A stretch of DNA of 64,000 nucleotides from Streptomyces sp. SID13031 (GTDB lineage: Bacteria; Actinomycetota; Actinomycetes; Propionibacteriales; Kribbellaceae), in NCBI RefSeq assembly GCF_010548305.1, contig NZ_JAAGLV010000029.1, forward strand, positions 1 to 64,000, written 5' to 3'. Every line of letters begins with the position of its first letter. The first letter of the stretch is position 1. This document shows positions 1 through 8,596 of the stretch, in pieces. The notes below the pieces were generated by a model. It saw only the letters and a program-made list of their open reading frames with translations. It made no database searches and had not been told where the DNA came from. Made by a program: the position numbers and the translations under genes.

Positions 1-477
1 CCGGGTCGCCCTTCTACGTCGCCGCACTACCGCCACCCGCCCGAGCCCGCCGCTCTTGCGTCGCGCATGAGCGATCGCCGATCGGCCGCTCCTGTGGCAA
101 GCCGTCTGAGGGGTCAACCCCTCAGACAGGGCGCTCGGGTGCGAGCCGGCCGCCTCTGGGGCTGTTGGAGGTGTCGGGTCGGCGACTTTGTGCACCACCT
201 GAGTGGATTGCCGGCCCCGAAACGCTCAGGTCGTGCACAAGGTGGGCCGTCGGGGCTGCGACTTGAGCGCGTGTTGGGGCTTGGGGCGACTGGTTGGTGC
301 TCGATTGGGATGTGCTGCCTGATTGGGCAGGGGTGGTTGCCCTGTCGTTCTATGTGCCCTCGGTGTGCGGGTGGTGGCGGTGTGCTTTCCCGTTGACCTG
401 TAGGGGTTGTGGTGTTGCCATGGAGGGTCCGTGGAGGGCGGCTCCATGCTGGGGGGACGGGCATGTAGGGGGTAGAG
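1..477. other. Non-coding region with hairpins
   Basis: I see no convincing gene here. The stretch holds a perfect 10-bp hairpin (arms 104-113 and 118-127, loop TCAA) and a larger inverted repeat (arms 188-203 and 225-240, 16 bp with one mismatch). The open frames crossing it lack ribosome binding sites and family resemblance. The first 60 bases could be the end of a gene lying to the left, but this cannot be decided. Confidence 0.5.
104..127. repeat. Intergenic hairpin, family also at 34407
   Basis: Arms GTCTGAGGGG and CCCCTCAGAC enclose a four-base loop, TCAA. The left arm with its preceding GCC recurs almost exactly at 34408-34420, where it again forms a hairpin with a four-base loop (ACAA). 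It could be a terminator for a gene to the left, but no T tract follows. Confidence 0.6.
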
Positions 478-1563
478 GTGCGGGTTAGGACAGCACGAAT
501 AGCGGCGGTTTCGGCCGTTGCGCTTCTCGGTACGGTGCTGGTGGCGGCGCAGGCCGAAGGTACTGGTGGCCACAGCAGTCTCAAACCGGTGGTGACCGGT
601 CTGAACGGGCCGCGTGGAGTCGCGGCCAACGGGTCCAAGATCGTCTACAGCCTGGGTGACGGCTCGGTTTACGAGGCGTGGGCCTATGGCACCAACAAGG
701 GGATCAAGAAGCTCGGTACGGTTCCGGGCGGTTTCCCGCCGGCGGTCGACACCGACAGGTGGGGTACTACCTATGCGCTGACCGGTGCGGGTGGCGAACC
801 AGGGCAGCCGTTGCCGCCCGGTAGCGCAACGCTGTTCAAGCTGCGGCCGGGCAAGTCGCCGGTCAAGGTGGCCGACATCGCGAAGTACCAGCTGAAGGAT
901 CCGGACCCGTACAACCTGGCGGACGAACCGACGGAGTCGAATCCGTTCGGCGTGGCCACGCTGCGCGACGGCACGGTGCTCGTGTCCGATGCCGCGAACA
1001 ACGATCTGCTCCGGGTCTGGCCGAACGGCAAGATCAAGACGGTCGCCCGGCTCAAGCCGCGCGTCGTCAAGGCGCCGGCTGAGTTCGGTGGTCAGCTGAT
1101 GCCGGCCGAAGCGGTCGCCACCTCGGTGACGGTCGGCTCCGACGGCTACTACTACGTGGGCGAGCTGCGCGGCTTCCCGGCCACGGCCGGGACCTCTGAG
1201 ATCTGGCGGATCAAGCCCGGATCGGTCAACGCGGTCTGTGACCCGCTGAAGCCGAACAAGGGCAGCTGCCAGCGGTACGCCGACGGCTACACCTCGATCG
1301 TCGACCTGGCCGCGGGTCCGCACGGCACGATCGCGGTCGTCGAGCTGGCCAAGGCCACTTGGCTTGCGGCCGAACCTCCGGGCACGCCGGCGATTGGTTC
1401 GTTGTTCCTCCAGTACCCCGGCAAGCACCACAAGGCCGGTTACAAGAAGGAACTTGCCAAGGGCAAGCTGGTCCTTCCGGCGGGCGCGGCCATCAACAGG
1501 TACGGCGACGTCTTCGTCTCGTCACCGCTGTTCGGCCCGGGAGCCATCTACAGAATCAAGTAG
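478..1563 (+). CDS. ScyD/ScyE-like secreted beta-propeller protein
   Basis: This 361-residue protein starts at GTG 478 with a GTAGGGGG-type ribosome binding site just upstream. Residues 1 to about 27 form a signal peptide: an Arg-rich start, then a hydrophobic AVALLGTVLVAA core. The mature part reads GLNGPRGVA, FGVATLRDGTVLVSDAANNDLLRVWPNG and similar blade-like repeats, as in the ScyD/ScyE family of NHL/SMP30-like six-bladed propellers. Many actinobacteria carry secreted copies unconnected with scytonemin synthesis, so the ligand or reaction is unknown. Its last eight bases overlap the 3' end of the convergent ctaA gene. The family call is good; the function is not known. Confidence 0.8.
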   Translation: MRVRTARIAAVSAVALLGTVLVAAQAEGTGGHSSLKPVVTGLNGPRGVAANGSKIVYSLGDGSVYEAWAYGTNKGIKKLGTVPGGFPPAVDTDRWGTTYALTGAGGEPGQPLPPGSATLFKLRPGKSPVKVADIAKYQLKDPDPYNLADEPTESNPFGVATLRDGTVLVSDAANNDLLRVWPNGKIKTVARLKPRVVKAPAEFGGQLMPAEAVATSVTVGSDGYYYVGELRGFPATAGTSEIWRIKPGSVNAVCDPLKPNKGSCQRYADGYTSIVDLAAGPHGTIAVVELAKATWLAAEPPGTPAIGSLFLQYPGKHHKAGYKKELAKGKLVLPAGAAINRYGDVFVSSPLFGPGAIYRIK

Positions 1564-2488
1564 CGGGTGTTCCACGTTCGCCGTAAACGGCTGTGACCAG
1601 GGCGATCAGCAATCCGGCGAAGAACATGTGGATCAGCACGAGCACCCACGGCAGGCCAGTGAAGTACTGAGTGAAACCGACCGCACCCTGTATCAGCTCC
1701 ATCGCCAGCAACCAGGCAGCGAGTTTGCGCAGGGTGCGGGAGGTCGCCGTCACCCGGGTGGCGATCACCAGAGCGATCGAGACACCCAGCAGGGCGAACA
1801 CGCTGTCGGAGTGCAGCTGGCTGATGATCTCCGGATCGAAGCCGTTCCGGCCCGTCTCCGGATCGCCTGAGTGCGGCCCGGCGCCGGTGACAACGGTGCC
1901 GAGGGCAACGGCCACCCAGACCGCCACCACACAAGCGGTTGCGAGCGCCCGGACCACCGGGGGAGTGTGCGGATAAGGACTCGTCCTCGACCGCCGCATC
2001 ATCGCCACGGTCAACGTGATGATGATCGGCGACACCAGGAAGTGCGCCGACACGATCCACGGGTTCAGTCCGGTGAGAACGCTCACGCCACCGATCACAG
2101 CTTGCAGCGGGACACCCAGCGCGGCCGCGGTGGCGAGTCGCCGCAAGTCGGTACGCCGTGGCCGGTACCGCATCACCACGAGCCAGGTGCAGATCGCGAC
2201 TACCGCGACCACGAACCCGAGCATCCGGTTGCCGAACTCGATCGCGGCGTGGAACCCCAGCTCGCTGTGCGGCACGTACGACGAGTCGGTGCACGACGGC
2301 CAGGTCGGGCAGCCCAGCCCCGAGCCGGTCAGCCGCACCAGCCCGCCGGTCACCACGATGCCGATGTTGACCACGACGGAGGTCCAGCCCCAGCGGCGGA
2401 CGACGTCCAGGCTCGGCTCTGGCACCAGCCGCCAGAATCCGTTGACAGGCTCGGTCGGGTGGGTGGGGGCGTCCGTGGTCACCGGCAC
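1556..2488 (-). CDS. ctaA: Heme A synthase, COX15/CtaA family
   Basis: This 310-residue membrane protein should convert heme O to heme A for cytochrome aa3 oxidase. It has about eight hydrophobic helices. After the first come the motif GGLVRLTGSGLGCPTWPSC, with the extracellular cysteine pair typical of CtaA, and conserved histidines in FHAAIEFGNRMLG, SAHFLVSP, LHSDSVFA and LIHMFFAG. The length fits Gram-positive CtaA. It reads towards the ScyD-like gene and lies 19 bases downstream of an ABC permease on the same strand, so the three minus-strand genes may share a transcript. The ctaA-ABC-sufR order is also known from Streptomyces. Confidence 0.95.
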   Translation of the reverse strand: MPVTTDAPTHPTEPVNGFWRLVPEPSLDVVRRWGWTSVVVNIGIVVTGGLVRLTGSGLGCPTWPSCTDSSYVPHSELGFHAAIEFGNRMLGFVVAVVAICTWLVVMRYRPRRTDLRRLATAAALGVPLQAVIGGVSVLTGLNPWIVSAHFLVSPIIITLTVAMMRRSRTSPYPHTPPVVRALATACVVAVWVAVALGTVVTGAGPHSGDPETGRNGFDPEIISQLHSDSVFALLGVSIALVIATRVTATSRTLRKLAAWLLAMELIQGAVGFTQYFTGLPWVLVLIHMFFAGLLIALVTAVYGERGTPAT

Positions 2489-2507
2489 ACTCTAGAGAAG
2501 GCCTTGC

Positions 2508-3302
2508 TCAGTCCCACCGGAAGGTCCGGGACACCAGGTATCCGAGCACGGCAGCCCACAGGGCCAGAGACAGTGCAGCGGCCCACGGCACAACGCCTTC
2601 CAGGGTGGAGTTCGCGAGCCCGTTGGCCAGCGCGGCACTCGGCAGCAGCCGTACTACGCCCTGCATGCTCTCGGGGTACTCCTCGACCGGCGTCATGATC
2701 GCGCCACCGACCAGCAGCAGCAGGTACAGGAGGTTCGCCGCGGCCAGCGTCGCCTCGGCGCGCAGCACTCCGGCCATCAGTAGCCCGAGCGAAGCGAAGG
2801 CCGCAGTACCGCACAAGACCATCAGTAGGACGCCGAACACCGCAGTAGGCCCGCCGACCGGCTTCCAGCCCAGGGCGAAGCCAGCGACGATCAGGACGGT
2901 CAGCTGGATCACCTGGATCGCCAGGACCGAGCCGATCTTCCCGGCCAGCAGACCGGTCCGGGACAGGGGAGAGGCGCCCAGCCGCTTGATCACCCCGTAC
3001 CGGCGCTCGAAGCCGGTCGCGATGGCCAGGGAGGTAAAGGAGGTGGACAGCACGGCCAGCGCGAGCACCCGCGGTACTGCGAGGTCCACAGCCGGCCCGT
3101 CGCCGAGGGGGAGCCGGTCGCCGAGGCCAGTGCCACCCAGGAGGAGCAGTAGCCCCAGCGGGATCACCAGGGCGAGCAGCAACTGCTCTCCGTTGCGCAG
3201 GAGCAGTCGGAACTCCATGACTGCGTGCGAGTAGACCTTCCGGGGCCAGGGGGCGGAGCCAGGACGAGGGACATAGGTGGTGCTCACTTGCTCAGTCCTC
3301 AC
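2508..3302 (-). CDS. ABC-2 type transporter permease
   Basis: This 264-residue protein has six predicted membrane helices in the ABC-2 exporter arrangement, including LLLALVIPLGLLLLLGG and a C-terminal LSLALWAAVLGYLVSRTF. The region FERRYGVIKRLGASPLSRTGLLAGK is the coupling loop usual in these permeases. The GTG start at 3302 overlaps the stop of the upstream ATPase gene by four bases (GTGA), so the two are translationally coupled and form one exporter. The substrate is unknown. Its place next to ctaA and suf is conserved in related actinobacteria, which suggests, without proving, a role near heme or respiratory assembly. Confidence 0.88.
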   Translation of the reverse strand: MRTEQVSTTYVPRPGSAPWPRKVYSHAVMEFRLLLRNGEQLLLALVIPLGLLLLLGGTGLGDRLPLGDGPAVDLAVPRVLALAVLSTSFTSLAIATGFERRYGVIKRLGASPLSRTGLLAGKIGSVLAIQVIQLTVLIVAGFALGWKPVGGPTAVFGVLLMVLCGTAAFASLGLLMAGVLRAEATLAAANLLYLLLLVGGAIMTPVEEYPESMQGVVRLLPSAALANGLANSTLEGVVPWAAALSLALWAAVLGYLVSRTFRWD

Positions 3303-4015
3303 TTGCTCTCCCGAGCCGTCAGCGCCAGATAGACATCCTCGAGCGACTTGGCGCCGTGCTCGGTCAATACGTCGGGACTGCCGGAGGCGATCACCTTGCC
3401 GGCCGACACTACGTGCACCTGGTCGGACAGCTGCTCTGCCTCGTCCATCGCGTGCGTGGTCAGCACGACGGTCACGCCGTCATCGCGCAGATCCCGGATC
3501 AGCTGCCAGATCTCCCGGCGACCGTGCGGGTCGAGCCCGGTGGTCGGCTCGTCCAGGAAGACGATCTCCGGCCGCCCGACGATCGCCATCGCCAGCGACA
3601 GGCGCTGCTTCTGCCCACCCGAGAGGCGCCGGTACGGCGTACGGCCGCAGGTGCCGAGGTCCAGCCGCTCGATCAGCGCCGGGAGCTCCAGCGGATGGGC
3701 GTGCAGCGACGCGACGTACCGGAGCATCTCCAGCGCGCGGACGCCCGACCAGGCGCCGCCGTCCTGCAGCATCACGCCGATCCGGGGCATCAGCTCGTCG
3801 TGGTCGGCGATCGGGTCGAGCCCGAGCACCCGGACCTGCCCCGAGTCGGGCCGGCGGAAGCCTTCACAGCTCTCCACCGTGGTCGTCTTGCCGGCTCCGT
3901 TGGGGCCGAGCACGGACGTCACTGTTCCGCCGGTTACGGTGAGACTGAGCCCGTCCACAGCGGCCTTCTCGCCGTACCGGACGACGAGGTTGTCGATCTC
4001 CACCGCGACTGGCAC
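3299..4015 (-). CDS. ABC transporter ATP-binding protein (exporter)
   Basis: This 238-residue nucleotide-binding subunit carries a Walker A (GPNGAGKTTT, about residue 37), an ABC signature (LSGGQKQR), a Walker B (IVFLDEPTTGLD) and a switch histidine (VVLTTHAMDEAE). It is of the drug and antibiotic exporter type that pairs with ABC-2 permeases, and its partner follows with a four-base overlap. It is divergent from sufR, with 127 bases between the two starts. That spacer carries the suf control site, so shared regulation is possible. Confidence 0.92.
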   Translation of the reverse strand: MPVAVEIDNLVVRYGEKAAVDGLSLTVTGGTVTSVLGPNGAGKTTTVESCEGFRRPDSGQVRVLGLDPIADHDELMPRIGVMLQDGGAWSGVRALEMLRYVASLHAHPLELPALIERLDLGTCGRTPYRRLSGGQKQRLSLAMAIVGRPEIVFLDEPTTGLDPHGRREIWQLIRDLRDDGVTVVLTTHAMDEAEQLSDQVHVVSAGKVIASGSPDVLTEHGAKSLEDVYLALTARESK

Positions 4016-4131
4016 AAGTGCAGAGTAGTAAACGCCTTGACGTGACGCTGCTCACGGTCACCCGAAGTGGCAGGCGCGGGGTGGCGAACCGGTTAGGGCA
4101 GCCTTATTTGAAGGCCTCCAGCAATTAGGTG

Positions 4132-4146
4132 ACACTGTTGTTGTGA
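4132..4146 (+). promoter_or_regulatory. Probable SufR operator
   Basis: The sequence ACACT-GTTGT-TGTGA is a five-base inverted repeat with a five-base spacer. It matches the ACACT-N5-TGTGA palindrome reported for mycobacterial SufR. Its right half includes the sufR GTG start codon at 4143. A repressor bound here would block the start of the suf transcript, which fits autoregulation by the gene's own product. Confidence 0.75.
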
Positions 4147-4871
4147 AAACTTCCGCACAGACCAGCCGAGTGCCCGAGGGCACTGCTGTCGCGCGGGACG
4201 AATCCACCCGGGACCGGGTCGCCCGCTCGATCCTGACCAACGGGCCGTCCAGCGCAGCGGTGCTGGCCGACCGGCTCGAGCTGACCCCGGCGGCGGTCCG
4301 CCGGCACCTCGACCACCTGCTCGAAGCGGGCCTGGTCGAGAGCCGCGAGGAGCGCGTCTACGGCCCCCGTGGCCGTGGCCGTCCCGCCAAGGTCTTCGTG
4401 CTGACCGACATCGGCCGGCACGATTTCCACCAGGCGTACGACGACCTGGCCGCGACCGCCCTCCGCTTCATCGCGGAGTCCGGTGGCGACGAGGCCGTCG
4501 TGGAGTTCGCCCGGCAGCGGGTCGCCGAGGTGGAAGAGCGGTACAGGGAGTTGCTGGCGGCGGCTCCCGAGAGTGACAAGGCGCAGGTACTGGCCAAGGC
4601 ACTGACCGCGGACGGGTATGCCGCCTCAGCCCAGCAAGCCGGTGCCGGCGAGCAGTTGTGCCAGCACCACTGCCCGGTCGCGCACGTGGCCGCGCAGTTC
4701 CCCCAGCTGTGCGAGGCCGAGACCGAGGTGTTCTCGAGACTCCTCGGCCGGCACGTCCAGCGGCTGGCCACCATCGCCCACGGCGACGGTGTCTGTACTA
4801 CGCACATTCCCGGTGCCCCGGCATCGGTTTCCCTTGTTTCCGACGGCGAATCTGCGAGGACTGCACGATGA
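4143..4871 (+). CDS. sufR: SufR Fe-S cluster-sensing repressor
   Basis: This 242-residue DeoR/ArsR-like winged-helix regulator opens the suf operon. Residues about 20-80 form the helix-turn-helix ([24 protein letters not shown]) and wing ([14 protein letters not shown]). Three cysteines near the end, Cys173, Cys177 and Cys190 (C-x3-C-x12-C), are placed as the cluster ligands of SufR proteins. In known SufR, cluster-loaded protein represses suf and loss of the cluster derepresses it. The start is GTG at 4143, inside the ACACT-N5-TGTGA palindrome. The stop overlaps sufB by four bases. Confidence 0.93.
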   Translation: MKTSAQTSRVPEGTAVARDESTRDRVARSILTNGPSSAAVLADRLELTPAAVRRHLDHLLEAGLVESREERVYGPRGRGRPAKVFVLTDIGRHDFHQAYDDLAATALRFIAESGGDEAVVEFARQRVAEVEERYRELLAAAPESDKAQVLAKALTADGYAASAQQAGAGEQLCQHHCPVAHVAAQFPQLCEAETEVFSRLLGRHVQRLATIAHGDGVCTTHIPGAPASVSLVSDGESARTAR

Positions 4872-6280
4872 CGCAAACCGCTCACCCCGAGCTCGACGGG
4901 CTCGGCACGTACAAGTTCGGCTGGTCCGACAGTGACGCTGCCGGTTCCATCGCCAAGCGCGGCATCAACGCCGACGTGGTGCGGGGCATCTCGACGCTGA
5001 AGGACGAGCCGGAGTGGATGCTGGACCTGCGGCTGAAGGGCCTGAAGCTCTTCGACCGCAAGCCGATGCCGTCCTGGGGCGCCGATCTGTCCGGGATCGA
5101 CTTCGACAACATCAAGTACTTCGTCCGCTCGACGGAGAAGCAGGCCACCAGCTGGGAAGAGCTGCCCGAGGACATCAAGAACACCTACGACCGGCTCGGC
5201 ATCCCGGAGGCGGAGAAGCAGCGCCTGGTCGCCGGCGTCGCCGCGCAGTACGAGTCGGAGGTCGTCTACCACCAGATCCGCGAGGACCTGGAGGCCCAGG
5301 GCGTCATCTTCATGGACACCGACACCGGCCTGCGCGAGCACCCGGAGCTGTTCCAGGAGTACTTCGGCTCGGTGATCCCGGTCGGCGACAACAAGTTCGC
5401 CGCGCTGAACACGTCGGTCTGGTCCGGCGGCTCGTTCATCTACGTGCCCAAGGGCGTCAAGGTGGACATCCCGCTGCAGGCCTACTTCCGGATCAACACC
5501 GAGAACATGGGCCAGTTCGAGCGGACCCTGATCATCGTCGACGAGGACGCCTACGTTCACTACGTCGAGGGCTGCACGGCGCCGATCTACAAGTCGGACT
5601 CGCTGCACTCCGCGGTCGTCGAGATCATCGTGAAGAAGGGCGCCCGCTGCCGCTACACGACGATCCAGAACTGGTCGAACAACGTCTACAACCTGGTCAC
5701 CAAGCGCGCCACCTGTGAAGAGGGCGCGACGATGGAGTGGATCGACGGCAACATCGGCTCCAAGGTGACGATGAAGTACCCGGCCGTCTACCTGATGGGT
5801 GAGCACGCCAAGGGCGAGACGCTGTCGATCGCGTTCGCCGGCGAGGGCCAGCACCAGGACGCCGGCTCGAAGATGGTCCACAACGCGCCGTACACGTCGA
5901 GCTCGATCATCTCGAAGTCGGTCGCCCGTGGCGGTGGCCGGACGTCGTACCGCGGTCTGGTCGAGGTCGCGCCGGGCGCGCACCACAGCAAGTCCACGGT
6001 GCGCTGTGACGCGCTGCTGATCGACACGATCAGCCGCTCCGACACCTACCCGTACGTCGACGTCCGCGAGGACGACGTCGCGATGGGGCACGAGGCGACC
6101 GTCTCCAAGGTCAGCGACGACCAGCTTTTCTACCTGATGAGCCGGGGAATGGCCGAGGACGAGGCGATGGCGATGATCGTCCGCGGCTTCATCGAGCCGA
6201 TCGCCCGCGAGCTCCCGATGGAGTACGCGCTGGAACTGAACCGACTGATCGAGCTGCAGATGGAAGGGGCCGTCGGCTGA
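4868..6280 (+). CDS. sufB: Fe-S cluster scaffold SufB
   Basis: This 470-residue SufB is a core subunit of the SufBC2D scaffold, where Fe-S clusters are built. I place the start at ATG 4868, overlapping the sufR stop as ATGA; an open frame runs further upstream, but the family N-terminus is [19 protein letters not shown]. Conserved blocks include [40 protein letters not shown] and the C-terminal [17 protein letters not shown]. The cysteine in VEGCTAP and others in [10 protein letters not shown] and KRATCEEGA are the expected sulfur-accepting candidates. The stop shares one base with the sufD start. Confidence 0.97.
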   Translation: MTQTAHPELDGLGTYKFGWSDSDAAGSIAKRGINADVVRGISTLKDEPEWMLDLRLKGLKLFDRKPMPSWGADLSGIDFDNIKYFVRSTEKQATSWEELPEDIKNTYDRLGIPEAEKQRLVAGVAAQYESEVVYHQIREDLEAQGVIFMDTDTGLREHPELFQEYFGSVIPVGDNKFAALNTSVWSGGSFIYVPKGVKVDIPLQAYFRINTENMGQFERTLIIVDEDAYVHYVEGCTAPIYKSDSLHSAVVEIIVKKGARCRYTTIQNWSNNVYNLVTKRATCEEGATMEWIDGNIGSKVTMKYPAVYLMGEHAKGETLSIAFAGEGQHQDAGSKMVHNAPYTSSSIISKSVARGGGRTSYRGLVEVAPGAHHSKSTVRCDALLIDTISRSDTYPYVDVREDDVAMGHEATVSKVSDDQLFYLMSRGMAEDEAMAMIVRGFIEPIARELPMEYALELNRLIELQMEGAVG

Positions 6281-7470
6281 TGTCAGCCACCGAAACCCTG
6301 GTTGCGACCGGTAACCAGGCGCACTCCCACGGGCCGGGCTCCCCGGTGCCGTTGCAGGCCCGGAGCGAGCGGACCACGTCGTACGACGTGGCCGACTTCC
6401 CGGTGCCGAACGGCCGTGAAGAGGAGTGGCGCTTCACCCCGGTCAAGGCCCTGAAGGCACTGTTCGCCGACGAGGCCGGCACCGAGACGCCCAAAATCGA
6501 CGCGCACGGCCCCGAGGGCGTCGTCGTCGAGAGCATCGCCGTCGACGCCGTCAAGGCACTCACCCCGCAGGACCGGGTCGCCGCCATCGCCTGGAAGCAG
6601 GCCGGCGAAGCGCTCGCGGTCCGGATCCCGGTCGAGGCCGAGCTGACCGAGCCCGTGCACGTGAACGTCGCCAGCCTCGGCGGCCGCGGTTACGGCCACC
6701 TGGTGATCGAGGCCGGCCGGCACAGCCGGGCGACCGTGATCATCGACCACACGGGCAGCGGCGAATACGCGGCCAACGTGGAGATCGTTGTCGGTGACGG
6801 CGCCGAGTTGCGCGTCGTGTCGATCCAGCAGGGCGACCACGAGTCGATCCACGTCGGCCAGCACGACGCCGTGATCGGCCGGGACGCCAAGCTCAACCAC
6901 GTCACGGTGACGCTGGGCGGCAAGATCGTCCGGCTCTCCACCAACGTCCGGTACGCCGGTCCGGGTGGCGACGCGAACCTGCTCGGCGTGCTGTTCGCCG
7001 AGTCGGGCCAGCACCACGAGAACCGGCTGTTCGTCGACCACGAGGCGATCAACTGCAAGAGCAACGTGCTCTACAAGGGCGCGCTCGCCGGTGACCACGC
7101 CCGCTCGGTGTGGATCGGCGACGTGCTGATCCGGGCCGCGGCCGAGGGCACCAACACCTTCGAGCTGAACCGGAACCTGGTGCTCACCGATGGCGCCCGC
7201 GCCGACTCGGTGCCAAACCTGGAGATCGAGACCGGCGAGATCGAGGGCGCCGGGCACGCCTCGGCGACCGGCCGGTTCGACGACGAGCAGCTGTTCTACC
7301 TGCAGGCCCGCGGCATCCCCGAGGACGAGGCCCGGCGACTGGTGGTGTCCGGCTTCTTCAACGACATCATCGGCCGGATCGGCGTTCCCGAGGTGACCGA
7401 GCACCTGCACGACGTGATCGAGCAGAAGCTGGCCCGGGCGGCTGAGCTGAGCGCGGCGGCCAAGGCCTGA
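6280..7470 (+). CDS. sufD: Fe-S scaffold subunit SufD
   Basis: This 396-residue protein is the SufD partner of SufB in the SufBC2D complex. It has the parallel beta-helix core shared with SufB. Landmarks are the N-terminal REEEWRFTPVKALKALF, the core HHENRLFVDHEAINCKSNVLYKGAL and the C-terminal ARGIPEDEARRLVVSGFFNDII, which parallels the SufB tail. In characterised SufD the histidine and cysteine of the beta-helix interface form the site of cluster assembly. Its ATG overlaps the sufB stop (TGATG), so the two are probably translated in step. Confidence 0.96.
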   Translation: MSATETLVATGNQAHSHGPGSPVPLQARSERTTSYDVADFPVPNGREEEWRFTPVKALKALFADEAGTETPKIDAHGPEGVVVESIAVDAVKALTPQDRVAAIAWKQAGEALAVRIPVEAELTEPVHVNVASLGGRGYGHLVIEAGRHSRATVIIDHTGSGEYAANVEIVVGDGAELRVVSIQQGDHESIHVGQHDAVIGRDAKLNHVTVTLGGKIVRLSTNVRYAGPGGDANLLGVLFAESGQHHENRLFVDHEAINCKSNVLYKGALAGDHARSVWIGDVLIRAAAEGTNTFELNRNLVLTDGARADSVPNLEIETGEIEGAGHASATGRFDDEQLFYLQARGIPEDEARRLVVSGFFNDIIGRIGVPEVTEHLHDVIEQKLARAAELSAAAKA

Positions 7471-7472
7471 GC

Positions 7473-7808
7473 ATGAGTGACTCGTTCGAACGCGCGTGCG
7501 CCGTCGCCGACGTCCCCGACGAAGGGGTCATCGCGACGGAGGTGGGCGGCGTCGAGGTGGCGGTCGTGAAGAGCGACGGCCAGTACTTCGCCGTCCGCGA
7601 CGAGTGCTCGCACGCGCAGATCCAGTTGTCCGAGGGCGACGTCGGCGACTGCGAGATCGAGTGCTGGCTGCACGGCTCGCGCTTCAGTCTGAAGACCGGC
7701 GAGCCGCTCAGCCTGCCGGCGTACGACCCGGTACCGGTCTACCCGGTGCGGCTGGACGGCGACGATCTGCTGGTCGACGTCAAGAACCCCCTGAACCAGG
7801 CTTCCTAG
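7473..7808 (+). CDS. Rieske-type [2Fe-2S] ferredoxin in the suf operon
   Basis: This 111-residue soluble protein belongs to the non-heme-oxygenase ferredoxin group of Rieske proteins. The cluster motif is complete: Cys45-x-His47 in ECSHAQI and Cys64-x2-His67 in CWLHGSRF. It starts two bases after sufD and ends 23 bases before sufC, so it is part of the operon. Actinobacterial suf operons commonly contain this gene. It may pass electrons to cluster assembly, but no partner reductase lies nearby and its exact step is not established. Confidence 0.92.
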   Translation: MSDSFERACAVADVPDEGVIATEVGGVEVAVVKSDGQYFAVRDECSHAQIQLSEGDVGDCEIECWLHGSRFSLKTGEPLSLPAYDPVPVYPVRLDGDDLLVDVKNPLNQAS

Positions 7809-7831
7809 TAAAGACGGAGATAGAAACCCCC

Positions 7832-8596
7832 ATGGCGACACTCGAGATCCGCGACCTGCACGTGTCGGTCGATACCGAGAACGGCCCGAAGGAGATCCTG
7901 CGCGGCGTCGACCTGACCATCGCCGGTGGTCAGACGCACGCGATCATGGGCCCGAACGGTTCCGGCAAGTCCACGCTGGCGTACTCGATCGCCGGCCACC
8001 CGAAGTACAACGTCACCAGCGGCACCGTGACGCTCGACGGCGAAGATGTCCTGGACATGAAGGTCGACGAGCGCGCCCGGGCCGGCCTGTTCCTGGCCAT
8101 GCAGTACCCGGTCGAGGTCCCCGGGGTGTCGGTGTCGAACTTCCTGCGCACCGCCAAGACCGCGATCGACGGCGAGGCGCCGAAGCTGCGCACCTGGGTC
8201 AAGGACGTCAACAAGGCGCTCTCCGACCTGGAGATGGACCCGGAGTTCGGCACCCGGAACGTGAACGAGGGCTTCTCCGGTGGTGAGAAGAAGCGGCACG
8301 AGATCGTCCAGCTCGAGCTGCTCGACCCGAAGATCGCGATCCTCGACGAGACCGACTCAGGCCTCGACATCGACGCGCTGAAGATCGTCTCCACCGGCGT
8401 CAACCGGTTCGCGGAGAAGGGTGACAAGGGCGTTCTGCTGATCACCCACTACACCCGGATCCTGCGCTACATCACGCCGGACTTCGTGCACGTCTTCGTC
8501 GATGGCAAGGTCGCCGAAGAGGGCGGCCCGGAGCTGGCCGACGAGCTCGAGGCCAACGGCTACGAGCGGTTCCTGAAGACAGGCGCCAAGGCATGA
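7832..8596 (+). CDS. sufC: Fe-S assembly ATPase SufC
   Basis: This 254-residue ABC-type ATPase drives the SufBC2D scaffold. I place the start at ATG 7832; an upstream open frame overlaps the ferredoxin gene and is not needed. Walker A is GPNGSGKST (about residue 38), the signature is FSGGEKKRHE and Walker B is KIAILDETDSGLDID, followed by the switch histidine in LLITHYTRI. The altered signature with KKRHE and the ETDSGLD box are specific to SufC rather than transport ATPases. It has no membrane segment. The stop overlaps the sufS start by four bases. Confidence 0.97.
   Translation: MATLEIRDLHVSVDTENGPKEILRGVDLTIAGGQTHAIMGPNGSGKSTLAYSIAGHPKYNVTSGTVTLDGEDVLDMKVDERARAGLFLAMQYPVEVPGVSVSNFLRTAKTAIDGEAPKLRTWVKDVNKALSDLEMDPEFGTRNVNEGFSGGEKKRHEIVQLELLDPKIAILDETDSGLDIDALKIVSTGVNRFAEKGDKGVLLITHYTRILRYITPDFVHVFVDGKVAEEGGPELADELEANGYERFLKTGAKA

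Noticed and set aside
1-480. Small plus-strand gene from ATG 67
   Set aside because: It reads through both hairpins, has no ribosome binding site and an Arg/Gly/Trp-rich product without any family features.
226-1431. Open frame of 401 codons on the minus strand opposite the ScyD-like gene
   Set aside because: Its composition is that of a shadow frame, and the plus-strand protein has a clear signal peptide and repeats.
4358-6091. Open frame of 577 codons on the minus strand opposite sufR and sufB
   Set aside because: It lies fully antisense to two certain genes and has Val/Asp/Arg-rich shadow composition.
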